From NCBI GenBank assembly GCA_010093605.1, contig MU004198.1:812456-876455 (forward strand): a stretch of DNA of 64,000 nucleotides. The letters run 5' to 3'. Of this stretch, positions 12,301 through 24,957 are shown piece after piece. The position numbers and the translations under genes were made by a program. This stretch comes from Lophium mytilinum (Eukaryota > Ascomycota > Dothideomycetes > Mytilinidiales > Mytilinidiaceae). Position 1 is the first letter of the stretch, and each line of letters opens with the position of its first letter. The notes under the pieces are model-generated. The model had not been told where the DNA came from, ran no database searches, and saw only the letters and a list, made by a program, of their open reading frames with translations.

Positions 12301-15300
12301 ATTATAACTAGAATTAGCTTAAAATTAGTTAGTATAAAATAATACGTTAATATTATAGTATATTTCCTCTCTAGCGCGGGAGAACTAATTAATATTAAAG
12401 TTAAGGCACACGTTATTTTAAATCTTAATATAGGCCTACTACTAGGCATTAATATACTTTAACTAGCTAGATTAAACGTTATATAGGCGGATAAAAAGGG
12501 ACTAGATTAACTATATAAAGGGGGGATAGTAATCCTAATTAAAGTAATAGCGCGCACACTGCCGGCGATAAAAAAACTAAGAATAGTAGTAATAAGAGTA
12601 TTCTTAAGAGAAGATATTACTATCTAACTAGGCTATAGCCTTAATTTACCTATATAAACCTAATAAAAGAATATTAGCCTATACTTATTTATTCCCTATT
12701 AAGATTTTATAGATAAGGCCTATAGTATATATAGGTTTAGTATGCAAGCTATACTACTAGAAGCTAATAGTTCTATTCTATTTATAAACTTTAGGGAGTA
12801 ACTACTTATACTCTATAAAGGTAGATAACTTAGATACCTATTAAGATTTAAGAAGGAAAAGATAAAGAGATTATTCTAGGTAAATATTAATTTTATATTA
12901 GTATTTATAGTAAAAGTATATAATAAGTATAGTAAACCTTTAATTCTATTTATACTAAACCTTTAGAAAGAGACTCCTAAGATAAAGAATATAGATATCT
13001 TAGAATATTTTAGTAAGGAATATAAGGACTCTATACTAAAACTTCTTTCTAAATACTTTAGGTTATTTAATAGCCCTTTAGAGTTATTTAATAATAGTAT
13101 TAAAATGCCTATTCTATTTTAAGATAAAATAGATATACTAGGCCTAAAGTAGAGGGCGTATAAATAGTCTATAAGAGATAAGAAGACTATAGATAAAATT
13201 CTAGATCCGCTTATTACTTAAGGATAGATTAAAAAGGTTCCTCTAGAATAGCCTATAGCAGCTATATTGCTAGCTTTTATTATCTAGAGGAACGGTAAGC
13301 TAAAGGTAGTAGTAGACCTATGTAAGATTAATATAAAGCTATACTCTAATATATATCTACTACCTAAATAGAATAAAATCTTTAACTAACTTAGCGGTGC
13401 TATAATTTTCTCTAGTATAGATATAGTTAAAGGTTTCTTCTAGTAAAGGCTACGCGTAGTAGATAGATAGAAGACTAGATTTATCTTCTATAGAGAACAT
13501 AAGCAGCTTACTATAGCTATAATAGAACTAGTAAACTTACTAGGCTTCTTCTAGTATTATATAGAGTATATATTTATAAAATACCTCTAGAAATTTATTA
13601 TAGTATATATAGATAATATTCTAGTATATTCTAGAATACTAGAAGAATATCTAGAATATCTAGATAAGATTCTATACCTCTTATATAATTTAGAAGTAAC
13701 GCTATTATTAGTAAAATGCTATTTTACTTACTCTAGCCTAGACGCTCTAGAATATTACGTATTAAGGCTAGGCCTAGAAATAACTATAGAAAAGACTAAA
13801 GCTATATAGAACCTATAATTCCCTAAAATACTTAAGAAGCTAGAAAGCGCGCTTGCCTTTTTTAGATAGTATAGGTAGTATATCTAGAGGTATATAAAAA
13901 TTATTAGCCTATTATATAAGCTAAAAATAATAGGTCTAAAAGATAGCCTATTAGGGGGTAGAGTGCGTAAGACCTATATAGAGAAATAGCGCATAGAAAA
14001 CCTATTCTAGAATTACCTTTAAATCTAGTAGAAGATTAAAAATAAGCTATATACCGCGCCTATTCTTACTATTCTAGATTTTAATAAGGACTTTATCTTA
14101 TATATTAATAGTAGTAAGAAATAAGGTTATAGAGCCGCCCTATACTAGATAGATATAGAGGGAGTTAAATACCCTATATACTTTATTAGCTATAAACTAA
14201 AGAAATATAAGCGTAACTACTAGGCTATAGAGCTTAAAGCTAGAGCACTAGTATAGGCCTTATATAAGTTATAGTATTATCTAGAAGAAAATAAGTTTAC
14301 TATATATATTAATTATAACGCCCTATAGTTAGTATTATAGATAGGCGGTAAGAATTATAGGTTCTAGAGGTTAAAGAAGTAGAAAATATACCTAGTAATA
14401 TACCTTAATAATATAACTATTATCTATAAACTAGAAAAATACTATAATAACGCTAATAGACTCTTATAGCTTCTAGTAGAAGAAGATACTATATAGAAAA
14501 AAAATAAGCTTAATATTTAGCTTATATAGTATTAAGTAATAATTACTATAATAGTAAAGAATAAATATAAAACTAGAATATAAGAAAACTTACTATAGAA
14601 CTAAGTATTTAGGGTAATTCTAGAATATATTAGAAATAAGATTAAAGTATCTCTAGATAAAATAGTAACCTACTATAGTTTTCTATTTAACTAAGGCCTA
14701 CTATATATAAGGGATAGAGAATCTAAGTATATATACTTATCTATTACTATAGTTAATAATGCTATTAGAGCCGCATATAACGCATATAGCTATACTAGAC
14801 TAGCACGGACTTATTAAAAGCTTTATCGCAAAGTATATATTCTAAGACTAAGAAAATAAGTAGATAAATATATTAGCGCATGCCTAGTATACTAGATATT
14901 AAAATATAGTAAAAAGCGTCTATATAGTAAACTAAAACTAGTATATACTCTAGATAGGCTATTCTATACGCTTATAATAGACTTTATTATAGGGCTGCTA
15001 GTCTCTCTATAAGAATATAATATACTTATAACTATAATAGATAAATTTTTAAAAGTAGTACTACTTATTCTAGGAATTAATATAGACTCCGCAGAGGTCT
15101 AGATAGAATATTTTTTTAATAGGTTATATAGTATATAGGGCTTGCCTAAGGCTATTATTAGTAATTACAACCCTAAGTTTATAAGTACTTTCTAGTAGAA
15201 GGTTTTTACTAAATATAGTATAAACTTATATATAATAATCTTATACTACCTATTAGCTAATAGCTAAGTAGAATAAATAAACTAGATAGTAGAAACTACG

Positions 15301-18300
15301 CTTTAATACTTACTTATTAGTAAGTATAAAATAGAATAGTAGAACGCCCTACTAATAGTAGAATATAGCTTAAATATAGCGCCTAATAATTTAATAAAGA
15401 ATACGCCGTTTAAAGTGCTATATAGAATACCGCCTAAGATATTCTAGAAAGAGAGTAGTTATAACGCGTTACTAGATTTTCTTACTAATAGGGAATTAAT
15501 ATAATAGAATATAGCTAATATATCTAAGCTAGCGTAAGCCTAAATAGTAGTGCACTATAATAGAAAAAGAATAATTCTAGACCTAAAGGGCTTAGTATAC
15601 CTAAAAGTAGTGCGCGGAATAAAACCTAGTTTTAAGTTACTAGGTAGTATAGCCCTATCTACTATTAAAGTAGAACCTTTTAAGATTAAAAGACGGGTTA
15701 ATAACCTAGCGTATAAACTTTACCTACTAAAAACCTATAGTAGAATTTATCTAGTAATTAGCGTAGTATATCTAGAGTAAGCTATACTAGACCTATTAAT
15801 AAGAGATATAGTACTGCCGCTACCGCTTCTTATTAAAGAATAAGAAAAATAGATTATAGAAAAGATTATATAATAGAAGTAAATACTATAAGATAATAAG
15901 TATATAGTTTAATAGAAGGGCTATAAGAAGAAGATAGAGAAACTAGTTATATAGCTTATAGAGAATATGCCTTTTATTATAGAAAACTATAAAAGGCGCT
16001 ATAAGCGGCGCGCAGAGTAATAGTAAGTTTATTTTTAGTATTTTAGCGTCTTAGCGTTTTAGTGTATTTCTTTTCTAACTTTAGTATTACTATTATTCTA
16101 GTAATATTAATAATAGAAATAACTATTATAAACTTTTATAACTTTATAACCTTACTTTTTATTATAATACTATAAAAAAAGCGGCCGCGCTATAGGCGCT
16201 ATACCCGCCGCATAACCTATATAATAAATTCTACCTACCTACCCCTTATATAATTCTATTATAATAAACGCTGCGCATAATAAACTACCTCTAACGCTAG
16301 AAGCCGGGCAATAGTAATAGACGTATCCCGCTAGCTATAAAAGATAAAAACTATAAGATAGCCTATATAAGCCCTTTAGTATATAGGTTTACTATATATA
16401 ATATAATAATAGAATCTATAGTAAATATTCTTCTACTATATCTTACCTATTTATTAGACTATATCGCGGTTAAAATAGCATTACTAGTTAAGGCGCGCAA
16501 GATATTAATTAATTATATTATATAGAACTATTCTAGAGATTTTATAAGATTAAAGAAACTGCATCTATAAAGAATATTAGTAGAATACCCTTAGCTTATT
16601 AAGAATAATAATAGTATATAGAGATATAGTAAGCTATATAGAAACTACTATACTATAAGAGATAAAGAAGTATTACGCGGTTTTTCTAATACTATTAAAG
16701 AAAACTATAGAATTAGTATTTAATAGCTTATAATTAAGCTATTTAACCTAGCACTAGCTTTAAATATAAACCTAATATATAGCTTATAAGTAGACCTTAA
16801 GAAATACTAAGCCCTAAATAAAGAAATTCTAAGTATAGTATAATTAGATACTATAAAGAAATAATAGAAGTATAATATGCATAGAGCACCTATAAAATAA
16901 GCCTTAGTACCGCGTATAGATTTCTCTACTAAGGACCTCTATAAAGGTTTATACTAGAAATAACTATTATATATCTTCTAGTAACCTATTACTCTCTATA
17001 ACTCTAGTATATTTATAGGTTATATACTAGATAGTATAAAGTAAGCTTAAGAATAATATACTTAATAGTAGATATAGTAATAGGCCGCTATAAGCTAAGA
17101 ATTAAATTCTATCTAGTAGTTAAAAGCGGCGCAGCAGCTTATTTATAAGAACTTAAGTTAAGCTAATCTCTTACTTAAAACCTCTATATTATTAATATCC
17201 TATATAACTTATATATTAATAGCTCCCTTTCTAATCTCTATACTATTAGTACTCTATATAAACCCTATACTATAGATACCTTTCTCTATAATTATAGGAA
17301 CTATAGACTTCTCTATACTTATAAATAATATATGCGCATTTCTATAGTAGAATTCTAGTATAGCCCCTAGACTACTATAATCTATTAAATTAGCTAAGTC
17401 TAGCGCAGCCCCTAGACTACTATAATTAGCTAAACTAGACGCCCCTAAGATTCTAAAGGTGCGGAGAGTAAAGAACTTTAAATTTCTAGAGCCTCTAGCT
17501 TTTAGATATATAGTATAGCCGGAATTATAGGCTATATAGAAGCTATAGCTATAGCTACTAGTATTAATAATATTCTATAAGATTTATATAATGCCTATTT
17601 AGTATATAATAGAACTGCAAGAACTTAATATACTAAATAATAGTATAATATATATTTATATAGAAAACTAGAATACTTTATATAATAAGTATAACTCTCT
17701 ATAGAAAGAATTTAGAATAATAGTTATAATAAACCTATACCTAACTAAGAATCTTATAATTATAGGGACGCACGTTATTAATATTAAGAACTAGTACTAT
17801 TAGAAGATTTTAGTTCTCTATAATACTTTAGATAATATATTAAAGATAAACTTTAGATCTATAAAGGGGTATAAGCGCGTATAGACTAAGAAATAGGTAC
17901 TCTAGTAATAATATAATATATTAAAGAACTATAGCGCATAAGCTAATATATATAACCTATAATAGCGGTATAATACTCTATTAGTAGACTATAATATATA
18001 AAATACGCGCCTAGTAGAAACTATAAAGAAGTTAAAAGCTTTATAGATTAACGCGCGTATAACTAAAGCCTAGCTTAATATCTTACATATATAATATCTA
18101 TATACCTTAAAACCCCTATATAATAAAGAAGGCAAGTAAGTAATTATTAAGATATCTACCTATTTACTACGCATAATAAATAACTATACCTTAGGCATAC
18201 TTAACTTATTTAAGCGCTAAAATAATTATATAAAGAAGCTTTTTATAGAGCTTAGAGAGATAATATTATACTACTCTAGTATAATACAAGTATTAAAGAG

Positions 18301-19503
18301 CTATTATACTAAGTTTAAAGATTAGTCTATAGTAGCTATTATTAATGTATTATCTATACTAGACGCGCACTTAAGAATACTAAACTATTCTTTAGATATA
18401 AATATAGCGTTTTAGAATTCCGCCCTATATAATAATAGGTAGAGCGCTATATATATATAGGTGCTAATAAAGAAGTTTAATATTAGATATAATATAATCT
18501 ATCTACTACTATTAAACTTCTTTCTACTTAAGGATTTTAAGGATAATACTATCTAATAACTACGCCCGGCCCTAGTAGCTATACTAGCCCTACTAGCTCT
18601 ACCTAGCCTAGTACTAGCTCTAGCGTAACCCCCGCTAACTCTAGTATAATAGGGCCTAGTTAAGTAATAGTATAGTAATCTTATTCTATAGTAAATATTT
18701 ATAGAAATATTTAAAGATAGAAGGAAAGTATAGTCTATACTAGCTATATACCCTAATAAATACTTATAAATAGAGAAGCTAGAAATAAGTAGCCTTAAAT
18801 ATAAAGCTTCTAATCTATAAAAGAGAGTTACTAACGCGCTTAATAACGCGCTTAATAATATTCTAAATAATATATATAGCCTGTAATTATATAAAATATA
18901 TAGTAGTTATAATAGAGATATAGATAATAGAAACCTAGATAATACTAAGTTTAATCTTATATAAGTAAAGAAGGATAAGTATAAAATATAGGAGTTATTA
19001 TTAAGTATATAGAATATTTACTTATAATAAAATATACCTGTTCTATCTAAAGACGGCCTACTAGAGCTAATAATATTACTAGCCGCACCTAAGCAGCTAT
19101 CTATAATTATTTAGGTAAGCGCGTAATAGTAGAAACTATATAATCTTATAAAGAAATTTCCTATAACTGCCTTTAAGAACTCTTACCTGCGCACTATATA
19201 TAAAGCTAAGCGCGGAAGAAAAGTCTAAACACCCCTAATTGCCTTCTAGTTTAATTAGCTACGGCTTAATTACCTATCGCCTAGTATAACTCTTTTTCTT
19301 AGTTTAAGTTTATTATACCCGGCGTATAGCTCTAATATGCCCCTTTTCCTTTAAGTGTAGTTTATACTATCTAGTATAAAGCTCTAAGTTTCCCCTTTCT
19401 TTTAGTTTACACCTTCTCTTATATTAGAGGACACCCGCTTCCTAGGGACCTTTCTTCTAATAGCATGCGGATAAGGATACCCGCTTCTTAGGAGGGGGGC
19501 AAT

Positions 19504-19664
19504 TGTTAGGAGCGTACCGCTCTGACGTAGAGTAGGAGCTCTACAGCCGTAGAGCCCCTATAACCCTTTCTCTTTCTCTTTCTAGTAGCTAGCATCACTT
19601 AATTAATTAACATTCTAATTTGCACATCACGTACACGACGTACGCCTGCAACTCATACGTGATA
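19504..19664 (+). repeat. Right LTR
   Basis: 161 bp beginning TGTTAGGAGCG, the ungapped partner of 9161-9321. The G-rich tract at 19491-19500 directly upstream fits a polypurine tract. Confidence 0.9.
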
Positions 19665-19669
19665 AAAGG
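19665..19669. repeat. Target site duplication, right copy
   Basis: AAAGG directly after the right LTR, matching 9156-9160. Confidence 0.85.
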
Positions 19670-20481
19670 TATCCGTTCCTCCACCTTAAACCCCTACGAC
19701 CTATTCAACACCTCTGAAGAGACGAAGACTGAAATGGAATCGTTGTAGACCTCGAGTAGTGCTTAGCAACTACACGCTCACTCAAAGAACACCATACAAG
19801 GTATATCGTCCCATCAATGGAGTAGGCTACCTCCGGCTCAAGCATCGACGCATCCTTGTCACGTTTAAAGGCTTACTGGATCCTTTGGGGACCTGAATGT
19901 TTAAACGGTCGGGACGTCCCTCTTCGAATAACCGCTTTCTCTCCAAGACAAGTGGCATAGATGGCCCCAGCACTAAGCCGTAAGTAGTATGAGAAGAAGA
20001 GGTAACACGCCAAAGACAATGCCGAAAGTGAGGGTTTGGTGGGCAGTTGCAGGGGTGCATTCATTGCGACCGGATTAATTTGAGCTATCTCTTGACTACC
20101 TCTTGCCTATCGGAGCCCTTTGCCTTGGGGTGTGCTCCTGACAGTGATTGCTCGCTTCCAAAAGGGGCACTCAAGCAGTAGTGAACAAGTGACGGTATTT
20201 CCATCACGCCCACCTCTTAGGCACCCAAATATCTCACCAACCGGGTGCTCCTCTTACTCACTTACTACCACTGCTTGGAGGACCTCAACTACCAACTATC
20301 CAACCGCCAACAGCTAGTCTGATCTCCACTGCTCCAACATTTCTATCACATCCAGCATTTCAGAAGCCTCACTTGCCGAACTCTACTCCTTCTGCCTCCA
20401 TCCCCTCTAACGGCCGCTCAAACTTCCTCGCCCACACGTCGTCGCCCTCTTCCTTCCCATGCATTCCAAAACTCTTTGGAC
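19670..20481. other. Intergenic region right of the LTR element
   Basis: Base composition returns at once to normal. The longest open frames (for example 19827-20060 on the minus strand) have no recognisable domain and I would not call them. I see no repeat or RNA gene. Confidence 0.5.
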
Positions 20482-21232
20482 TCAGGTCCATAAAGACATC
20501 TCGCATCTCCGCACTCCGCTGATGAAAAAGCAAAGCATGCGTCTCGCCTTCGCTGTCCTGGCCGCCGATGCCTCAAGTGAGTCGCCCGCCTCTGTATTTC
20601 TCCCACATGACCCGAATTCCTCGTGTCCTTGCGCAGCAAAGTCCAGAAAGCCAAGCTGGCGCAGCGGATCGTACGAGATTTGGTGCGCGTTCTGATAAAC
20701 GATCTCGCTAGCGAGCTCGAAACCATTGAGGATGGCGCAATAGCTAGCACGGTGAGGTTGTTCGACAGCGAAGGCAGCGGGGAGGGTGAGCACAAATAAG
20801 TCCGTAATTCCAGGTTCGCTAGAGTCGCCGGAAGGCAAGGTGCGGAGGTCGGGGCACGGGTGAACTGAGACGGTGGCTGGCGAAGATACGGAAGTAGGGG
20901 CGTTAGGGCAAGCAGAGTGGAGGGGTGGTTGCGTTCGCGTTCAAAGTATTGCGAGGAAAATGGGAGGATCTTCCAATCTTTGAAGTTAGTGAGTTCACTG
21001 CTGTTTGATGCCGGATCGAATGACATGAGGGTGGAAGGTGTAACTCACCAATGATCATGACGACTTTCTCATCGTCATTTGCGTCCACACTCCGCCATGC
21101 GCGAGCTACATCCTCGCATTTGGATAAGGCGACTTTAGCATTGGCCCACGCTGTGGCCTCGATGCCTACCGGGCCATCCGTCGTAACCCTACGCTCAAAG
21201 TGGATATCGACGAAAGTACAGACCGCCTGCAT
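20482..21232 (-). pseudogene. Putative ABM/dimeric alpha-beta-barrel-like protein with a frame break
   Basis: A host gene of about 226 codons, tentatively of the antibiotic-biosynthesis-monooxygenase-like (ABM, dimeric alpha/beta barrel) fold. I read exon 1 from Met 21232 to 21049, an intron at 21048-20978 (GTGAGT...CTAAC...AAAG) and exon 2 from 20977 to the TGA at 20484-20482. The first exon ends EKVVMII and joins DWKILPFSSQYFERERNHP, the strand-helix pattern of ABM domains. The second half contains SYCAILNGFELASEIVYQNA. Near 20860-20870 the frame shifts by one base (LLPYLRQPP in one frame, VSVHPCPDLRTLPSGD in the other). No intron of workable size bridges this, so it is a pseudogene or carries a sequencing error. 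An ATG at 21315 in another frame could be an older start. The fold assignment is weak. Confidence 0.5.
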
Positions 21233-21615
21233 TGCTGGCGTTGGAGCTCCAGGTAGCGCAGGTCCGCTTTTGCCGTGTTGATACCTTTGGGGAGCCTAGA
21301 TTTGAGTAAAGACATGGTACTGATATAAGATGGTGTAAAAGAGGAGAGAGTCGTTATAAATTTGAAGAGAAAGAGACGGAGTAAGGCGGCACCCGGCACA
21401 GCAGTTGCAGCCTAGCTTCTGCTTATTAACATCCCTGTGCCGCACTGCAGGGAGATGGACATGTCTATCTTAGTGTGCAGACGGGTGAAATTGAAAGAAG
21501 AAACGCACAACGTCGATGATGGAGTGGGCTACTCTTTGCGGCGGGGGTTGCAACCGATGCGATGCCTGATCGCCCTGGAAGACGCCTGGCGATGGCTTCC
21601 TCGATGGAGTTGGAG

Positions 21616-24335
21616 TCATATTTTCCTGTCTATGAACTCGTTTACTAAGTTGCGTTCCTCATCACTCCATCTTGGTTGTCTTTTGGCTCCATCCTCCTGA
21701 AACAACGAGGTCGGCGATGCTGCGCGCTTAGAAGACAAAACGGTAGGTTGGCCGTAGACTGATGCGACAGATTCGACGCTCTGTGAAAGCTGCGAAGGGA
21801 GGCTGCAAACTTCTTTAGTGTCTTCCTTCATTGGAAGGCTGGCTCCAGTATCTTCGAACAGCTTTTTAAGCAGCGTACTAGTGCTGGTAATGCCATATGT
21901 TCCCCAATTTTTCTTATTCACTGCAATTTGGGCTACCCGGTAATGAAAATCCTGGGTTTCTTCGTCGACTAATGGATCGTGCGTTCCGAATCTTGCAATA
22001 AACAATCGAACGGCAAGGTGCAAGTACTGTGTTGCGTTGGGTAGCTCCTTCGGAAAATTTCCCTGCATTTCGTGTATCTTCAACACAGCCTTTCTGACGA
22101 AAGCTTGAATGCAAAGGCTGTAAAAGACTGAGAGCCACCAATCATAGCCGCTTCGTAGATTTTCTTTCAGAAACATTACTCGGGAGAATTCTCGTACGTA
22201 GGCTCTTAAATGTGATTCCAAGTCTGCGATACATTCGATTTTGCAAATGGTGGAACCTTTGCAACTGTAGTGCTGGACATCAGGTGGCGTGGGGATGCGC
22301 AAAACTTCGAGGCAGCTCCGTAGGCAGATGAGTGATTGGGCGATCAATTGATTCTTGCCAGTATATCATTAGTCATTGTTGTTATCTTTGCTTTAGGGCT
22401 TTACTCACATGGTCCTGTTCTGCTTGATACGAAATAGCAGTGGCCATCAGACCATCAAGGTCTTCAATGACTGGGACACCTTGACCCAACAAGATAGTTT
22501 CAGAGGTTGGTCGTTTTCTTAACTCCCAGTGGATGGCCAAAACGCACGTTGTGAGTGGTCGGAGAATAGCAGGCAGAGTTGCCAAACACTCTAGGGTCTT
22601 TTCGATTTCATTCTTGTCACGTTCTTCAGTTTCTTTCTTTACCAGCTCATTCTGAGCTAGGTAGGATTCCGAATCTGGCTCTGGTAGAGGTGATTTGATA
22701 GCCTCGGGTTGCAGGCTTGCATTTGCGTGCTGGCACAAAGTGATTGGAGCCATCTCTTCTTCAAGAGTTTTGCTACGTCTACAGCCGAGACGTTGCCAAT
22801 GAGAGTCCCGCGCCTGCTTTGGACACGCAAGACAAGGCTCTTCAAGATCGCACTATAGATATTCAATAGCTGAATACAAGAATCATCATTTACGACTTAC
22901 GGATTTCTTCAAGATCCTACACCGCCAACAAGAGCCTATCTTATTAAGCGCCTTCATTGTTGCCTTCGCCAGCTTGTCCATTGGGCCACGCCGTCCAGAA
23001 GAGACCGAAGCTTGGCTCGGGGATCGAGTAGGGTCGGCATCGAAAACAATCTCTTCGTAGCCCGAGCTGGCCTTACTGTGTGTGCTTGACGACCTATGGA
23101 ACAGTCTCGGGAAGCGGCTCCTTCCACGCTGGCTCTGCGTGCTGCCTGCGGAACTAGCAAGACTAGAAGCTCGGCTACTCGTTGGTCGAGACATCATATA
23201 TGGGTTATCGGTTTGGGCATAGCCGGGAGAAGAGGGCCACGAGCCAGAAGCTGGCTGTGGTATTGGTGAGTTGGTCAAAGAGTTCCTTCGGGACAGCGGC
23301 GAAGCGTAGGCCTCTTGCCCTTGTGAGACGGGATGGATATCTACTCCAAGTGGCCTTGAAAGCAAGGGCCTAGATATAAACGTGAATGTACATTTTCGCT
23401 TGAATCGCACGCAGTTGGTGCAGCGACCATCTTCTGACGCGTCGGCCCCTTTGCAACGAATCTGTGCGCTGTGAGTGACCAAGAAGCTACTAAAGCACAG
23501 GGTTGACTTACTTTACGTCTTCTGCAATTAGCACAGGCAATGCTTCTGCGCTGACCATCAGAAGGCTGTTGAGGAACCACAATATCTGGCGGTGGATCTC
23601 CACATGGAATGGAGATATTGGCTTGGGCCGTCGGAGATACAGAAGAGTTCATTTGAGAGACATAGTCACCCATGGAATGCGAAAACTGTCCAGTGACATG
23701 TTCGACTTGAGGGTCAGTCGCTGGGAAACAGTCGTGGCTGGCCATCATTATAGACAAAGACCAATCATCCACGGGAGGATGGGCGAAATCAGCGCCCGAA
23801 CACCCGGCGTGAGCATCGCGAGAAGGGAGAATATAACCGTCTGTGCTCTGGTTTGGTTGCTCGTTGAAGTTCCAGAGTGGTCCGCTTTGTCCTAGGCCCG
23901 ATTGACCCGAGTGTTGACTAGAGGCCTCAAGCGCCCACAAAGGAGCTTCATGAAATCCAGTGTTTGTAGAAAAGCTTGTAAGTACACCGGGAGTATTTTC
24001 TGCATTGCTTTCGGGTAATGAAGTACAAGGTAACAACTCTCCGGACTGGGAGAATTGTAGTATGGGACGGCTAACCCAAGCAGATTTGACAGCTGCGAGA
24101 TATTCGTATTCCAGTTCTAACATGTGGGCCAAAGCCTGGAGAATTCTCTGCTGAGATGGCGTTGGATTTTCAAGAGTCCAAAACTCTTTCAGCATGTCAA
24201 CCTTGAATGTGACGAGTTGAGTATAGATAGATCGAGTCCATGGGTCGTTGAGATCTGGCGTGGTCAGCGCAGAAACGATAGGGGATCATCGTAAAATGGG
24301 TACATACCAGGCCCAGATATCATAGAAGAAGCCAT
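21616..24335 (-). CDS. Zn2Cys6 regulator with a second Cys cluster
   Basis: A nuclear fungal transcription factor, 837 residues in five exons: 24335-24308, 24254-23512, 23461-22901, 22852-22409 and 22353-21616. The introns are 48-55 bp, GT-AG, and all preserve frame. A canonical Zn2Cys6 cluster has cysteines at 250, 253, 260, 271, 274 and 281, split by intron 2 between RRRK and IRCKG. A Ser-rich linker follows. Then comes a second cluster, C435-x2-C438-x6-C445-x5-C451-x2-C454 with C468 further on, also split by an intron (CWRCRILKKS / CDLEEPCLACPK). The C-terminal ~350 residues are helical and end in a basic, acidic-tipped tail. The DNA-binding cluster sits unusually far from the N-terminus. 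The MITE-like element at 24412-24641 lies 77 bp upstream of the start codon. The target genes are unknown. Confidence 0.88.
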
Positions 24336-24411
24336 GCTTGATTACTTGATAAGCTTAGAGGCTGCCTAAGATCTTGCGGTCTAGATGAGGGCATTCGTGT
24401 AGAAGATGCTG

Positions 24412-24641
24412 TACAGTGACAGGCCACAAGTCTGGGCACACTAGTTCACCACTACTTAGGGTACCCCAACAGGCTCTCGAAGACTTAATGCCTATATCAA
24501 GCGTCAAGCGGGCAGATTATACTGCCTCTTAACTAACTGGCTGCTCAGTAGCCAGGCTACCCACAACAGCGGTGTCGAGTGAGCAATCTGGAGCCGCGCC
24601 GTAATGAATCTGTGTGCCCAGACTTATGGCTTAGTACTGTA
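24412..24641. mobile_element. MITE-like element with 30-bp terminal inverted repeats
   Basis: A 230-bp segment whose ends are 30-bp inverted repeats, 24412-24441 and 24612-24641, matching at 25 of 30 positions. The inner 14 bp (AAGTCTGGGCACAC) match perfectly. Both ends begin with TA followed by CAGT, as in TA-inserting Tc1/mariner/pogo elements. There is no coding capacity. It sits just upstream of the Zn2Cys6 gene start, so it may contribute to or disturb that promoter. Confidence 0.7.
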
Positions 24642-24957
24642 GAAGGCACTCCTAGGACGTCATGATTAGAGGTCTTCTGGGGGCAAAGAACATGTTAACA
24701 CTATACTAACACGCCAGAATGAGCAAAGCCAGCGCAAAGTAAGATGTCCGTAGCCCACATCAGTTTCTTTTGGCACTTGTTTCTGTAGGATTGGGGTAGA
24801 ACAGGGAAGGCTGAGGGTATTTGCGACTGTTATGACTCTCTCTTCAAGCGCGACGCGTATAGGCGTCATGTTAGATACAAGGACATGACCATGTAATCAT
24901 GATTCTGATGAGCATGGTGGAAATGTGAAGAGAAGGCGTCGACATCCCGTTGAAGGC

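Larger units (their letters stand above)
9161..19664 (+). mobile_element. Ty3/Gypsy-type LTR retrotransposon fossil, RIP-degraded
   Basis: An LTR element of about 10.5 kb with 161-bp LTRs at 9161-9321 and 19504-19664, a 5-bp target duplication (AAAGG) on both sides and a purine-rich tract just before the right LTR. Traces of the parts lie in Ty3/Gypsy order: gag with a zinc-knuckle-like end near 11780-11830, protease near 12200-12480, reverse transcriptase near 13100-13760, RNase H near 14080-14420 and integrase near 14640-15780. About 3.7 kb of unassigned sequence follows up to the right LTR. It is thoroughly broken, with far more than fifty breaks, and is extremely AT-rich. CpA/TpG is almost absent while CpG persists, which fits RIP. 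It is a fossil; age cannot be read from a clock because RIP dominates. Intact ends and target duplication suggest an insertion that is not ancient. Confidence 0.9.

Noticed and set aside
15550-15780. Longest open frame in the AT-rich block, taken first as a possible separate gene
   Set aside because: It matches the C-terminal part of a Ty3/Gypsy integrase and belongs to the LTR fossil.
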